In this document: in pieces, positions 46,851 to 58,803 of the stretch | How the letters are laid out: every line of letters starts with the position of its first letter | Numbering within the stretch: position 1 is the stretch's first letter | Assembly: GCA_950097015.1 (NCBI GenBank) | Contig: CATNEN010000006.1 | Coordinates: 186,001 to 250,000, forward strand | Direction: 5' to 3' | Origin: Macrostomum hystrix | Taxonomy: Eukaryota; Platyhelminthes; Macrostomidae | DNA length: 64,000 nt | Notes under the pieces: model-generated | What the model was told of the DNA's origin: nothing | Database searches by the model: none | Seen by the model: the letters and a program-made list of their open reading frames with translations, nothing else | Position numbers and translations under genes: made by a program

Positions 46851-47960
46851 GCTATTTTCTAGCAGGCCTCTGCTTTGCTGTAGATTCAGATGAGTAAGGC
46901 TAGGCAGGCAAACATTGCAGTGAACTGAGCTGCCACCGTTCTCTATTTTACAACTTAGATTACCTTTCTTCTTTTAGCTGCTCGCCAAGAATGGCAATGG
47001 GGGCAGAGATTGTTTCTGAGATTATATTTTCTCGGCCTCTGCTTTTGCTCCACTCGTTCCCTTCCCACGCAGAAAATTCCCCAAAGCTGTGTTGCCACTT
47101 CCGTTGGGATTATTTCTGGGTCATATCGGAAGGGGAGAAAACGTAGAGCCTACTGGGGCGCAGTAAATTTTGGAGGCGACGGAGCACGTCATCGCACATA
47201 ATTTTTTTGGGAAAATCTGACAATTGAATTCGAGAGAAGAGCAAGCAACTCCTCTGCCTTTTAATCTGCGTGCTACTAGCTGGTTGGGAAGATTACACTG
47301 GAATCCGGCTCAAAACCGGATCTGTACATCTCAGCAACGAAAAAGGACACAACAGACTTGACTGAATATTGAATTCGCGACAGTACATTAGAGAAATAGA
47401 GAGAGTTTACAGTTTGACAATATATTTATCCGTAATTTCGGTAATGCCCACATGAACCGGTATTTTCAAAATGCTGATACCTTGATCTTGATTTTGGCGT
47501 GGGAATGGTGTTGAGAAGGTGATAGGGCATGAGAAAGAGGTTACTCGCTATTGTTAAAGTTCCGGAACGTATTTGTGATTTCTCAAATAAATGAATCTCT
47601 GATTGGACTTTATATTGGTGAGTTCCACTTTTAAATAAAATGAGTGCCGTTTTATTACTTCTAGTCTGTTCTTTAGGCAAATTAGGTTGTAATATGAGAA
47701 TTACCAGTTAGGAAATGATGGAGTCTGATCGACTTGGTAGGAAAGCCCAGTACTGAATGCTTATTCAGTGTGATGAGTTGGCTTGCCATGAGGAAGACAC
47801 ATGACAATTAAAAACGACTTATAATTTGTCAAAAAGTTAATGTTATATTATTTTGTTTCTTTTCGTCGAAAAATATCTATTAAATTCTACATTCAAATGA
47901 TGCAGTCTATTATCAGAAAAAAACTGTGTTATCTTAATAACTTAATCCGACAAAACCAAA
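46851..47960. other. Spacer between MFS gene and poly-Q gene
   Basis: No coding region is supported. On the minus strand an AG at the end of GAATCTACAG lies about 25 nt upstream of the MFS ATG. It could be an acceptor for a 5' exon or a trans-splice leader. AT-rich sequence follows from about 47,400. Confidence 0.4.
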
Positions 47961-50548
47961 TCAGCGCTGAGCCTTGACTCTGATTCCAGCATGATTTCCA
48001 AAGCCAGGCTGCTGCTGCTGCTTGAAGGCCTGAGATCGAGGCACCTTGGCCATCAGTGAGGGCATGCGGTCGTACAGAGCATCGATGTCGTGGTCAAAAC
48101 TAGCGACGGAATTGTTGTGCCTTCCGATGACGCCACCACCGGCTGCAAAGGACGCCGCCAGTCGCTGCTGCTGCTGCTGCTGCGGCGGTGGCGGCTGCTG
48201 CTGCTGCTGATGCCGATGATTCGACGATGTCGGCGACTGAAGCGCTGACTCGGTGGACATTGCCAGCCGGAGGTCGTGAAGCTTCCGGCTGACGCTGCCT
48301 CGGTACACTCGACCAGCAGATTGCTGCGTTTCATCACTGGACTGCTGCTCCGACTCCTGGTGCGGCAGTTGGTCCTGAGGCTGGAACTGCAGCGTGCCCG
48401 TTGCGTGAGCACTTCGGTACAAGTGAACATCGCGACTGACGGTCATGGATCCGCCAGCAGTGCTGCCTCCGTCCTGTCCCTGTTGCCTGGAGGCGGCTCT
48501 CGAAGCCAGGTAGGCTCTGTCCAGCTGTACCAGCGGCGGCTGCTGTGGGCCAATCAGAGCGGCTCGGCGTGGAGGAGCTCGACACTTCAACGCCGCCGCC
48601 TCCGATTTGGTGCGCATGAGCATTAGGTGCTCAGCGTTGAGCCGCGTTGGCTCTAAAACTCGCTGCAGTCGGCCGCTGCAGGCCGGTAAGGAGGGCAACG
48701 AGAGCAGCGAGTCCGGGTGGGCGAACTCTGACCGCCTGATGCTCAGCGGGGTGAAGTACACGTTGCCATGGTAACCAGCCCACGCCTGCGGGTGGGAATT
48801 AGATGGCCAACAGCAGATTGTACTTGTGTACATAGCAGCTATTGTAGCCTTCTGAATTGAGTTCGCGGCCAAGAATATTTGGGTGCTTGATAATGAATAC
48901 CCACCTGTCTGTCTAGTAGCTTAGTTCCGTTGCAACGCAATCGTACGAGTTACTTACTTACAGGCGGGGTGATTCTAGGACAAACTTCCGTTTGTTTACT
49001 CAGTCAACTAAGTGAACTTTAGTGCGACAGAAACTGCAACAAGGCGAGACCAAGTACGAGTAAGTTCTCTGGTTCCGTTCCTCTCAAATGTGCAACTGAA
49101 GGATAGCACCCTTAGCCTTACAAAAGAGAAGCACTATATGCCTCCTCCCAAGCCCAAATTAACGTTTCTTTCTCTTTCAATACCACCCTTTGTACGTCGT
49201 TGCTTTCTTATTGAGGCCACTAACAATTTGCTGGTCTTGGAGAAAACTGATGAAGCAAGAAATGCGAGGCTGAAGAAGCAGCAAACCTTCAGTGGAGTCA
49301 TCGGTCGTGGTCTCTGCTGGCGAACATAGAAAACCCTTGGACCGCCGAATCCTGGCGGTGGGTCAGCCGCGCCGTCGCTGCCCTGCCGGTGCCTCTGCCA
49401 GTCTGACGAGCTGAGCGGGTTCGTGACGCAGCGAGCTGCCACCAGACTCACCGCCTCGTCGTATATCTGCCGGCGCAGGACTGTTGTTGCCGTCTGCTGC
49501 GATGGTCTGTGAGAGTCGGGGGCATTTTGGATATAATTTAAAAAGCAAAGACACTTAATGCAGTTGGGGCAGATGTACAGCGAGTGGCACAGCCACAGCC
49601 ATCCAAAAACTGAGTACAGCTTTTCTGTCCATGGACTGTGGGTGGCCAACACCCACCGATATTTTTACAGCGGTGCGGTACACTGAAGCGAGGGGACATT
49701 AAGCGTCCATTTCAAACTTTTGACTCATACAGTTTTGACACAAACTTTCGTTTAAACTCAAAGGTTGTGAAAACTTGATTTGTCCTATCAAGCGCTACTG
49801 CGCACCTGCTGACACCCTGTCGTCTGGAGAAGTCGGTGCAGGGCGTTGTCGGTGTGTTGGCTGGCTGAATTCTCGTCAGAAGCTCCCGCTCGGCCTGCGG
49901 CAGAGTCGTCGGTGACTCGGCAGCCGGCGGCGGCTGCGCCAACGGTGATGGCGACCTCGGCTGTGGACTCTGCGCAAGCAGTCCAGGCGACGTTGCGTTA
50001 GCTGCGGCTGCCGAGGTGACATCAGCATCAACGATCCGGTCGTCAACTGATGGCGCGGGAGTGGGCGTTGGCGCCGCATCCGGGGCTGCCTGCCTTGGCT
50101 CGAGTTCAGGTTCGACGCCACCAGCCGTGTTGCGAACTCCGGGATCGCTCCATGCACTGTTGGGCCGGACTGGGTCTTCAGCCACCTCGGCGACATCGCC
50201 GAGCGCAACAGTGTTGAAGTCGTCAACCTGACGCTTGCCCGCAGCGGATGAGTTAAGCATACCTCTTGACTTGCTTGAGTACACGAGCTAATCCTCGGTA
50301 GCTTCTTTTAGTGAGGCCGGGGGGCTGGTTGGGTCTTGACTCTGCTTGGACAACGGCCCCGTTAGAGTTGCCGAGGAGTAGCTCTCAGTTTGGCAATTGC
50401 CAGAGCAGAAACTGCACACTTACAGAGTGCAGCGCATTGGATGGAGGCTGAGCACAGTTATTATTCTTAAGCTGTGTGGGGTTCGGGTCCATTGTCTCGA
50501 CAGCATCGTACAAGCTGCCTTGGCTGTCTGCCCTCTTGGATTTGTCGA
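47961..50548 (-). CDS. Unrecognised Gln/Pro/Ser-rich protein, 5' end unresolved
   Basis: Phase-consistent exons are 50,548-50,424, 50,287-49,806, 49,506-49,287 and 48,785-47,961, ending at a stop codon. The reading starts partway through a codon, so at least one upstream exon is missing. A possible 22-nt microexon lies at 52,472-52,493. The product (over 550 residues) is low-complexity: Pro/Ala/Ser-rich in the second exon, with poly-Gln/Pro runs near the C-terminus. More ordered segments are LRRQIYDEAVSLVAARC, AWAGYHGNVYFTPLSIRR and SFDHDIDALYDRMPSLMAK. No TM helix or enzyme motif was seen. It may be the cytoplasmic or scaffold-like part of a larger protein. The acceptor at 50,287 is weak and could be displaced. 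Confidence 0.6.
49560..49650 (-). repeat. SINE-V fragment in intron
   Basis: Antisense body pieces (CAGATGTACAGC, GTCCATGGACTGTGGGTGGC) between two exons of the Gln-rich gene. Confidence 0.5.
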
Positions 50549-50924
50549 CTATTTAAAGAGGCTTGGTTAATGGTAATTGTAGGAAAGTAGCGAATCAAAG
50601 AGGTTAGTAACTAAAAGGCGAGTAACACTATGAAAGAGAGAACACGCGGGCTTCGCATCTGAGTAGACACTTTCTGTCTGGGGACAGACCCCCTGTGCAG
50701 ACAAGACAGTGACCATACTTTGAGTACTGTCTAAAAATTGCATCAGAATTGAGCATTAAACTACATATTGCGCTCGTTGTTAGAAATTGAAGGCACGTTT
50801 AATTTACTCGAATATTTTTTCACCATCAAGGCAACATAGTTGCTAGGGACTCGGTTTCAATCGTTAAATCTCGGCAAACACCTTGATGGCAGCATGAACA
50901 AGTATGTAACATTTTAGTCTGTGG

Positions 50925-51240
50925 TAAGTGGCAGAGCGGTAGAACGCGTTTGCCTCTCGCACCAAGGTCCCTGAGCTCGATTCCGCGGCGAAGCCACATT
51001 AATTTGAGGCGCAGATGCGAAGAGAAGACTTAGAGGCTTGTCGTGCAATTTAATCCCATGAGGGCCAACCTCAAAAGCACAGTGAGAGGACACACTGCCT
51101 GACGATGAGAAAGTCAGGGCAGACGTACACACCTGAGTGTGCCTACGTACAGAATCTGTGTGAATTTTTGCTGAGGAGTCAGCGAAATGGGGCAGAATTG
51201 CCTTCTCGCTGGCTGCAGAGTCACCAAATGATGTCCTGTC
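50925..51240 (+). repeat. SINE-L copy
   Basis: The head is AAGTGGCAGAGCGGTAGAAC with B-box-like AGCTCGATTCC. The body has GAGGGCCAACCT and GATGAGAAAGTCAGGGCAGA, ending near CACCAAATGATG. It is more diverged than the copy at 44.3 kb and has no clear tail. Confidence 0.85.
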
Positions 51241-52471
51241 TAGATATTCGGCATGTCCTCTCACTTTAGGACTCTCGATTCAGGACAACTTTGCTACTGT
51301 TAGTAGTCTTGTCAATTCTTGGTCAACACATGCTGTTGTTAAGCCAAGCCAGTCAGAAATTTTCGGTGGCAGAAATATTTTCATAGGAGTGCAATCCGAT
51401 GCCCACAATGTTTTGCTTAAATTTTTGAAAGCCGAACTCAAAAGCTGTCACTTCAAAAATTGGTATCCATCAGTGAATTGAAATGGTTTCAAAACGAAAT
51501 GAAGAATGCCGTTTCGTCAATAGAGTAGGCTGTTATATTGCAGAATGAAGTGCAATCTCCTACCTAAGTTATCATTTCGCTATTTGCAATTGACTCCCTG
51601 CTGCAATTTCCTGATATGAATATTATGAAGGGTGTTTGTCAGAATGAGCTAAGAGCAATGTAAATTTTTTTAAAGTACCGTTAGCAAATTTCACGTCAAA
51701 TTTTTAGCTTCATTGGATTGGGGTGATATCTAAAGTGGTTGCAGCAATTTCTTAATGCTTTATTTAAATTGCACTTCTATAAGCACTGGGCTTCGCTGAA
51801 GGCTTTCCAGAAAATAATTTTTTTATCTTCAATCGAACATTTCTGTAGCTGCTGCTGCCTTGTGCAGAAGCAATGAACTGTAAACTTAAGGACGGCTATA
51901 AAAGGACTGGAAAATAGCAGACCTGAGCTGTGACGAAACACCACCAGCTGTAAGAAAACTCACTATTGTACTCTGAGAGGCCCTTAAAACTGTCTTTAAA
52001 CTTTCATGGAATGTGTACGTGTTAACAAAAATATTTATAATTTCAGTACCGAAATATATGGAATTTCAATTTTAATCTAAAAAGTTATCAGATGAAATTG
52101 GATTTTACACATCATATCCCTTTAGTCACACCATACCCATGTACCATGTATTACACCCGTACAGTCTTTTACCAAATTCTTCATTCACAAAAACAGTCTC
52201 TTCCTCATTCACCTAAGCAGTACACACATTTTTCACAGTCTCGTTGTGTCCAGTCCAGTATTAGTACAAAAACCATAGCGAGTGTCAAATGAGTTGGATC
52301 AGTGAGTTTCATCAAGCCCAATTATACCGAAAAAGATCAACAAATTTATCGATCAGGAACAGACGGAAAGCACAGGTCTGATTGTGCTCTGCTGATAAGT
52401 TTAGGTTATGTGCTTCAGTTTTGAATAGATTTTTGTTGCTTCTAGAGATGTCCATCATGTTCCCTTTTTAC
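51241..52471. other. Non-coding stretch
   Basis: AT-rich, with no supported ORF or repeat apart from short phrases. It may be intron of the Gln-rich gene if the microexon at 52,472-52,493 is real. Confidence 0.4.
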
Positions 52472-52493
52472 CTGGTTGGTTTGGAAGTGCCAC
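52472..52493 (-). other. Candidate 22-nt microexon
   Basis: On the minus strand GTGGCACTTCCAAACCAACC plus AG is flanked by a strong acceptor (a Py-rich stretch ending GATGCAG) and a donor (GTAAAAAG). Its length leaves one base over, as the next exon at 50,548 requires. It would add VALPNQP in frame. Transcript support is lacking. Confidence 0.35.
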
Positions 52494-52659
52494 CTGCATC
52501 AATTGAAAGACAGGGATAATGAAGTGCAGAGAAAGCTGAAGGCCGGGTCTCTTTCCTAATACACAATAGCGTTGGCACACATATTAATCGCCTCAGAATA
52601 TTGTTCCCAACTCTACGCACTTAGCACTAATTGAAACAAAGTACTTTAGCCTGTCAAAC

Positions 52660-52730
52660 AGCTGTCCATGGACTGTGAGGACGCCGTACCCACCCCAAAT
52701 TTCTACCCCAGCTAATACCTGACCGTCTGT
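52660..52730 (-). repeat. SINE-V body fragment
   Basis: Antisense body pieces CAGCTGTCCATGGACTGTG and CCCAGCTAATACC next to a SINE-L copy. Confidence 0.55.
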
Positions 52731-52794
52731 TAAAATTTCGAAGACCTGGCTCCTGGCCTACCAGAATAACAATTATAATAATAATTGCAGAAGT

Positions 52795-53128
52795 GCTGCG
52801 GGAAATGGCACATCATTAAGTGACAGCAGCCAGCGAGGAGGCAATTCTGCCCATTTCGCTGACTCCTGAGCACACACACACAGATACTGTACGCAGGCAC
52901 ACGCTCACACAGGTGTGTACATCTGCCCTGACTTTCTCGTCGTCAGGCAGTGTACATTTCACTGTGCCTTGGAGGTTGGCCCTCAAGGGCGGAAATTGGA
53001 CGACAAGCCCCCAAAGCCTTCTCTCCGCGGCTGCGCCCCAAAAGAATGTGGCCTCGCCGTGGAATCGAACTTAGGGACCTTGGTGCGAGAGGCAAACGCG
53101 TTAACCGCTCTGCCACCGCCCCCTCCTG
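52795..53128 (-). repeat. SINE-L, near full length
   Basis: Reverse-oriented complete copy. It runs from CATCATTAAGTGACAGCAGC at the 3' side to the tRNA-like head (antisense GGAATCGAACTTAGGGACC and AACCGCTCTGCCACC). An ORF across it follows the repeat and is not a gene. Confidence 0.9.
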
Positions 53129-53504
53129 GCCTACCAGGTCTCTAAGGGAAAACTGTAAGCATGGTCCTTACTATAACAAATCAATCATATATGCTGGAAA
53201 ACAACAGCTAGCAATTAACAACGCAGAAATTTTTTCTACCTCTCAAACCATTGAATGGAAAGTCACGTCGTTGTGAAAACCGAATCTACCAGTCGACAAG
53301 CACGTTTTCCATTGTCGCTTTGTCTGATGCTACTCTCTTTAGTTTTGTTTATTTTCTGCGAGTTTAGAAGAAAACAATGCATTGCTTTCTAAGTTTTGTT
53401 TTCTGCTTGTAACTTTCCTGCCGATGAGTTGTTTTTTGCAGTCTTTTGCTTTCGATTGATGGAAATCAATGAGCGGCTGATTGATAACGAGAGCGGCGAC
53501 TCTC

Positions 53505-53600
53505 GCTCCTAAGTACCTGAGCTCGAATCCGCGGCGAGGTCACATTAGTAGGGCTTTGCGGCTTGTTGTGCTAGTGTACACTGCCTTGTGATGAGACATC
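53505..53600 (+). repeat. SINE-L fragment
   Basis: Decayed copy with CTGAGCTCGAATCCGCGGCG, GGCTTGTTGTGC and GTGTACACTGCC. Much of the body is lost. Confidence 0.6.
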
Positions 53601-54033
53601 CGTGTGAATCCAGCAGCACCCACTAATAAATTACTGATATTGTTATTAATGCTATCGACTAAATGTCAAATTATTTATTAGAATATAAAGCGCAGATATT
53701 GTATTTGTTTGAAGACGCGAGGCACAATTGGCGTAGAAAGGCTTGAAAGCATATAAAGCCTAAAATGTAAACAAGCAGATCAGAGCAAAAAGATTCAGCA
53801 GAAAGTACAAGCAGCACTTGCAAAAATGTCGTCATTTTCGTAGACTAAATTATGGCAGCTTCGGATAGGAGCCAGTTCTTGGCTATTGTGTTTCAAATAA
53901 TTGTGTTTTGCGACGTGCCGGTTGCTGAAAGTGAAATCACTTTTCTATTGAACTGTCCGAGAGTGAAACAATACACAGAGATTGAGTAGTGACAGCACAG
54001 CATGAGTAGCTCATGCTCCGTGCAATGGCGTCA

Positions 54034-57000
54034 TCAACGCCGACGAAGCAGCCTCCGCATAGATGCTTCTCGCAGGCGCTGATTGGTTGCCAGCATGAGC
54101 AGCGGATTGCAGGCACTGTTGCTGACTGCCATGACGAAGAGCAGCCGAGTCATGACCAGCAGCCGTGGCACCAGCAGGTTGCACAGGGTTACTAAAATGA
54201 TGGGGCCCCACAGTGCTAGGAACAGGCACCAGGTAATAAACAGGCTGCGCGCGAGTCTGGTAGCAGAGCTGCGCGACTCCCTCGCCTTGCCACCGCCGCC
54301 GCCGCCACCGCTGCCAACCGTGGTGACAACAGTTGGAGAGCCACCGCCGCCGCCAACAGCCTTCTGGGATCGTCGGTAGGCCACGTAGATTCCGGCGTAG
54401 CAGCCGAGAGACACGGCCAGAGCCGGGAAGCCGACCGCCAAACAGCCGAAGCCGAGAATGTAGAAGTAGCTGGGCTGGTGATTCGACAGGAACAGGCAGG
54501 CTCCGAACGCTTCGTTCAGGCCATAGCGGCCGAAGCCAAGGAGCGGCGGCAGGGCGAACAAGGCTGGCACCAGCCACACGAGGGTCAGGCTTATCGCAAC
54601 GCCGCGACGGTTGAAAATTTTTGCGAAAGTTGCCTGCGAATGCGCGATGAACAGGTAGCGATTGGCCGCCATCAGAGCCATGTTGTAGAGGCTGGTCTCC
54701 AGCAGTAGCATGCCAGCGTAGGCCAGCACAATGCAGCAGTCCACGCAGCAAGCGGACGTCGCGAAGTCGAATCTAGCTGGACTGCCGGCGTAGTTTGCTA
54801 GCAAGCCGGGTGTGGTCACCGCCGAGACGAGAAAGTCTACCACAGCCTGATTGGCCAGGTAGACATTCGGAGTGATGTGCAACTGACGAGTGGTGGCAAT
54901 AGTCACGAATATTGCTAGGTTGCCACAAGCACCAACGAAGGCGGCCAGGGCTGCAATCAATAATAAATCAGCTTCAATTGGAAAGGCTTCTGTCTATGGT
55001 CTATTGCACTGTTGGTATTATTGCTAAGTTATAGCGGGAATCATTGATAACCACTTATTTTAAATCTCCCTTCACTTGTAAAATAATGTATTTTACATTA
55101 TGTAATAATGTAATGGTAACAACAATCAGTTTTTGAGAATATTTAATCCCCTTAGCAATGAAGTTAAGCTTAAAAAAATACGTGTACCGATTCGGGCTCA
55201 TTTGAAATTATCTGGCGAAGGAATTATGACTATGGGTTGAGCAGTTCGTGAGTTAGTCGATTGCAAACAAGCAAGATTATGATATTCCAAAGCTTCACAA
55301 TTGTGTATGGAAGCCAGTACCGAAATTTGCGTTGTACCGAATTGTGCTCAGATATCAGTTATATTGGAACCCACTCCACCCCCCCATTAGGGTCTACTGG
55401 GAAGCATCAGGAGAATAGGCATGCGTTCTACTGTAGCTCCTAACTCATGCTCCCAATTCATTGCGAGTGGCTAATCTCATGCTGTCCTAATGATTGACTT
55501 GCCAATGTCCAGTGGTTTGATGGGTTTTGTCGAACTCATCTGCTAACTTATCATGTCTCGATTGCGTGTAACTCTGCTGACTTTGGCTCCGATCGCATTG
55601 GAAATAAAAGTACGCGTTATTTGAAGGCTGCATGTTGACTTATTTCAGAACTGCGTATATTTGAATTTGTGATCTGGAATTCAGTAGAACAGTATTTGAT
55701 CAATTTACTTTTTGTATTTTTTATATTTGCATTCGTGCTCAGCAGTTAAGTAATCATTGTACTCGAGATCTAGCAGTTGATGTCAGAAGTGCTCTGAAAA
55801 TTTCACAGCTTATCGCTATTCATTTCAAATCAAATTATCAAATTAAAGGCCTTTTAAATAATTAATTTCCAGCAGCAGTTTTTCAATGAAATCCCCGGCT
55901 TCTTAGAAAAAAGGTACTTGAAAGAGATTATTCCATTCGACACCGCGAGGAGCCATACAAAAGAGAGAACCAAATATATAGTACGGAGTACGGAATGGAA
56001 AAGGTGAAGCTTCTCAAAGTCTGAGCCATTGAATTGGAAGCAGCCGTGAAGTGCCCGAGCCGGTAGTGAAATTGTTGGCCTTGAAAAGCTGACATCCTTG
56101 CTTCAAGCAGCTTCAAGAGCTCTAAACTTCTCAGAATGCCAACAAAGCGCGCTTTGAACAACTCGAAGGTCTTCAATCTCTCATGCAATATAAGAGAAGA
56201 AAATTTGTTCGTAGTCTGATGAATAGAGAGACACCGCTTGGCACAGCTACCGTTGACGCACTGAAATAATCACCTTTGGCTTTTTTCAAAGTTTTCTGTT
56301 CTTCTCTAGCCTTTATTATCTCGCTCAATATTTCCATTCTGGTGCTGCTCTGGTCTAGCCGGGAGTGCAATAATCTTCCTGCATTTATTTCCGCCCGTCA
56401 CTCATCGCCTTCCTGAAACCATGGGGTTCATCACAGTTCTGCCTATGATTCTTTTGTTTTAAGAATCTTTCTGGAATGAAAATATAGTGCTGCGGTGCAG
56501 TTCTGCAGGTCAGTCCAACATTTGCATTTGCATTTTACTCTTTTAGTAAGGTGCGCGATTGATTAGTACAAGATGGGAAGACTAACAAAAATGACTCATT
56601 GAGGCAGCTTGAGACAGGTTTAGTGTTGACCTTTGAACTTAGCGGTTCTTTCTTCGACGCTTAAGTAATTTCACAGTTTAACAATATTTACAAAACATTT
56701 AATAGTAATAACAATTATTAATAAGGCGTAAGAGGCCTAATCAGGCCGATGTGCAGCCGATAGCACAGCGCAGCTATTGTGCGGTGCATCTGAAGGCTGC
56801 GCCAATAGACTGTTCAGTCCATGGACTGGGGGCACACTCAACCTTAATTATCATCCCTGCTGAGGCTAGTACCCATTTCGCAGCTGCTAAATGAAAGCAG
56901 TGCAGAGTTAACTGTCTTGCTAAAGGACAAAAATTGTTCCAGTAGAGTCAGGAATCGAACCCCCGTCAAGTTGTGAGTCCGACACTCTAACCACTAAACT

Positions 57001-57226
57001 AAAGCCTTTACTTTTACGTTTACATCTAATACGTGTTGCAATTACAAAACAGTTTAAATAAATGCGTCGATCATCCATCCATCGTCAAGATCTTCGCGGG
57101 TGAACTTAAATAAAATAATTTTCTTCAAATCTGCTCACCTAGCCACGCAGAGAACACAATTGATGCTGGATGAAGTCCTTCAGTGCCAGTAGTGGAGTTT
57201 AGACTCGTAGACGAGTTTGAGTCCAT
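54034..57226 (-). CDS. Class A GPCR, melatonin-receptor-like orphan, 2 exons
   Basis: Exon 1 (57,226-57,139) encodes a Ser/Thr/Asn-rich N-terminus with NSS and NST glycosylation sites. Exon 2 (54,989-54,034) encodes the seven-helix core. They join in phase to give 347 residues. Helix landmarks are Asn53 (GN, TM1), Asp81 (TM2), an NRY triplet at 139-141 in place of DRY, and WCLFLALWGP in TM6. In TM7, NPLLM at 324-328 replaces NPxxY. The Cys pair for the TM3-ECL2 disulfide can be placed in SACCVDCC and GACLF. ICL3 carries two poly-Gly runs. NRY followed by an I-x-H-like continuation recalls melatonin receptors, so a similar ligand class is possible but unproven. The acceptor CAG|AAGCC at 54,989 was chosen for phase; CAGAAG|CC would also fit. 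Confidence 0.85.
55000..56725. other. GPCR intron, left part
   Basis: AT-rich intronic sequence. ORFs at 55,928-56,370 on the minus strand show no recognisable domain or splice logic with the GPCR. Nothing else is supported. Confidence 0.5.
56726..57003 (-). repeat. SINE-V, near full length, in GPCR intron
   Basis: Reverse copy running from the GCCTAATCAGGCCGATGTGC end to the antisense tRNA-like head (GGAATCGAACCCCCGTC, and TCTAACCACTAAACTAAAGC). The B box carries CGATTCC as in the family. Confidence 0.88.
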
Positions 57227-57728
57227 GGAACCGGATGGCTGTTGTGCTGAGCGGACTCAAAATCAAACTGTCTCGGTGTGGCACAAGCATCGCTTTAGTA
57301 ACTATTAGTTTTGCTGCCTGCCTATTGGCTGGCCAATGAGTCTCTGAGGCCTGGCAAGTCTGTAGGAATCTCTGCTGTCACTAAGCCCAAGCAGCCCTAG
57401 ACATTCTCCTGGAAAAAATATTAAATTGCAAAGAAGATATCAGAGAGCGACCTAAGTCTAATGCACGCGATTCAGACTCCGGTGTTGATAATAGGGTTTC
57501 ACTGCAGCAATTTGCTTGATCAAATAAAAAATTTCAGATATGGAATTTTCAGCACAGGAGGATGGCAATGCTGGGTCATAATGCGAATTGTGGAAAAATA
57601 CAAATTTTAGAGACTAGTAAAATCTATTCTTAACTAGCAATTAATCGTCAGCTGTGCAATGTGTATGAAACCGCAAAAATGTTGACTATTCATTCTGTGA
57701 ACCATGGCAAAAGCGTCAGTTGCCATGC
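57227..57728. other. Region upstream of the GPCR
   Basis: No TATA-like promoter stands out. The sequence is unique up to the minisatellite. Any GPCR promoter should lie here or further right. Confidence 0.3.
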
Positions 57729-58803
57729 GGTTTGTCAGCAGTGAGTTTTGTCAGCAGTGAGTTTTGTCAGCAGTGAGTTTTGTCAACAGTGAGTTTTGTC
57801 AGCAGTGAGGTTTGTCAGCAGTGAGGTTTGTCAGCAATGAGGTTTGTCAGCAGTGAGGTTTGTCAGCAGTGAGGTTTGTCAGCAATGAGGTTTGTCAGCA
57901 GTGAGGTTTGTCAGCAGTGAGGTTTGTCAGCAGTGAGTTTTGTCAGCAGTGAGTTTTGTCAGCAGTGAGTTTTGTCAGCAGTGAGGTTTGTCAGCAGTGA
58001 GGTTTGTCAGCAATGAGGTTTGTCAGCAGTGAGGTTTGTCAGCAGTGAGGTTTGTCAGCAGTGAGGTTTGTCAACAGTGAGTTTTGTCAGCAGTGAGGTT
58101 TGTCAGCAGTGAGGTTTGTCAGCAGTGAGGTTTGTCAGCAGTGAGGTTTGTCAGCAGTGAGTTTTGTCAGCAGTGAGTTTTGTCAGCAGTGAGTTTTGTC
58201 AGCAGTGAGTTTTGTCAGCAGTGAGTTTTGTCAGCAGTGGGGTTTGTCAGCATTGAGGTTTGTCAGCAATGAGGTTTGTCAGCAGTGAGTTTTGTCAGCA
58301 GTGAGGTTTGTCAGCAGTGAGTTTTGTCAGCAGTGAGTTTTGTCAGCAGTGAGGTTTGTCAGCAGTGAGTTTTGTCAGCAGTGAGGTTTGTCAGCAGTGA
58401 GTTTTGTCAGCAGTGAGGTTTGTCAGAAGTGAGTTTTGTCAGCAGTGAGTTTTGTCAGCAGTGAGTTTTGTCAGCAGTGAGTTTTGTCAGCAGTGAGGTT
58501 TGTCAGCAGTGAGGTTTGTCAGCAGTGAGGTTTGTCAGCAGTGAGGTTTGTCAACAGTGAGTTTTGTCAGCAGTGAGTTTTGTCAGCAGTGAGGTTTGTC
58601 AACAGTGAGTTTTGTCAGCAGTGAGTTTTGTCAGCAGTGAGGTTTGTCAGCAGTAAGATTTGTTAGCAGTGAGGTTTGTCAGCAGTGAGGTTTGTCAGCA
58701 GTGAGGTTTGTCAGCAGTGAGGTTTGTCAGCAGTGAGGTTTGTCAGCAGTAAGGTTTGTCAGCAGTGAGGTTTGTCAGCAGTGAGGTTTGTCAGCAGTGT
58801 GGT
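57729..58803. repeat. 16-bp minisatellite, about 67 copies
   Basis: Head-to-tail units of GKTTTGTCAGCAGTGA, where K is G or T. The two forms alternate irregularly in blocks. Rarer variants are CAACAG, CAATGA, CATTGA and TCAGAAG. The last units grade into CAGTGTGGTTTATCAC. An ORF that starts inside the array is a by-product of the repeat. Confidence 0.97.

Noticed and set aside
54011-54751. 246-aa minus-strand ORF overlapping the GPCR
   Set aside because: It lies in another frame of the GPCR exon. Seven helices and receptor motifs are in the chosen frame.
55928-56370. Two minus-strand ORFs in the GPCR intron
   Set aside because: No domain, and no junction with the GPCR exons in phase.
57729-58803. 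CRISPR-like array
   Set aside because: Units are contiguous 16-bp copies with no spacers, in an intron-bearing eukaryotic genome. It is a minisatellite.
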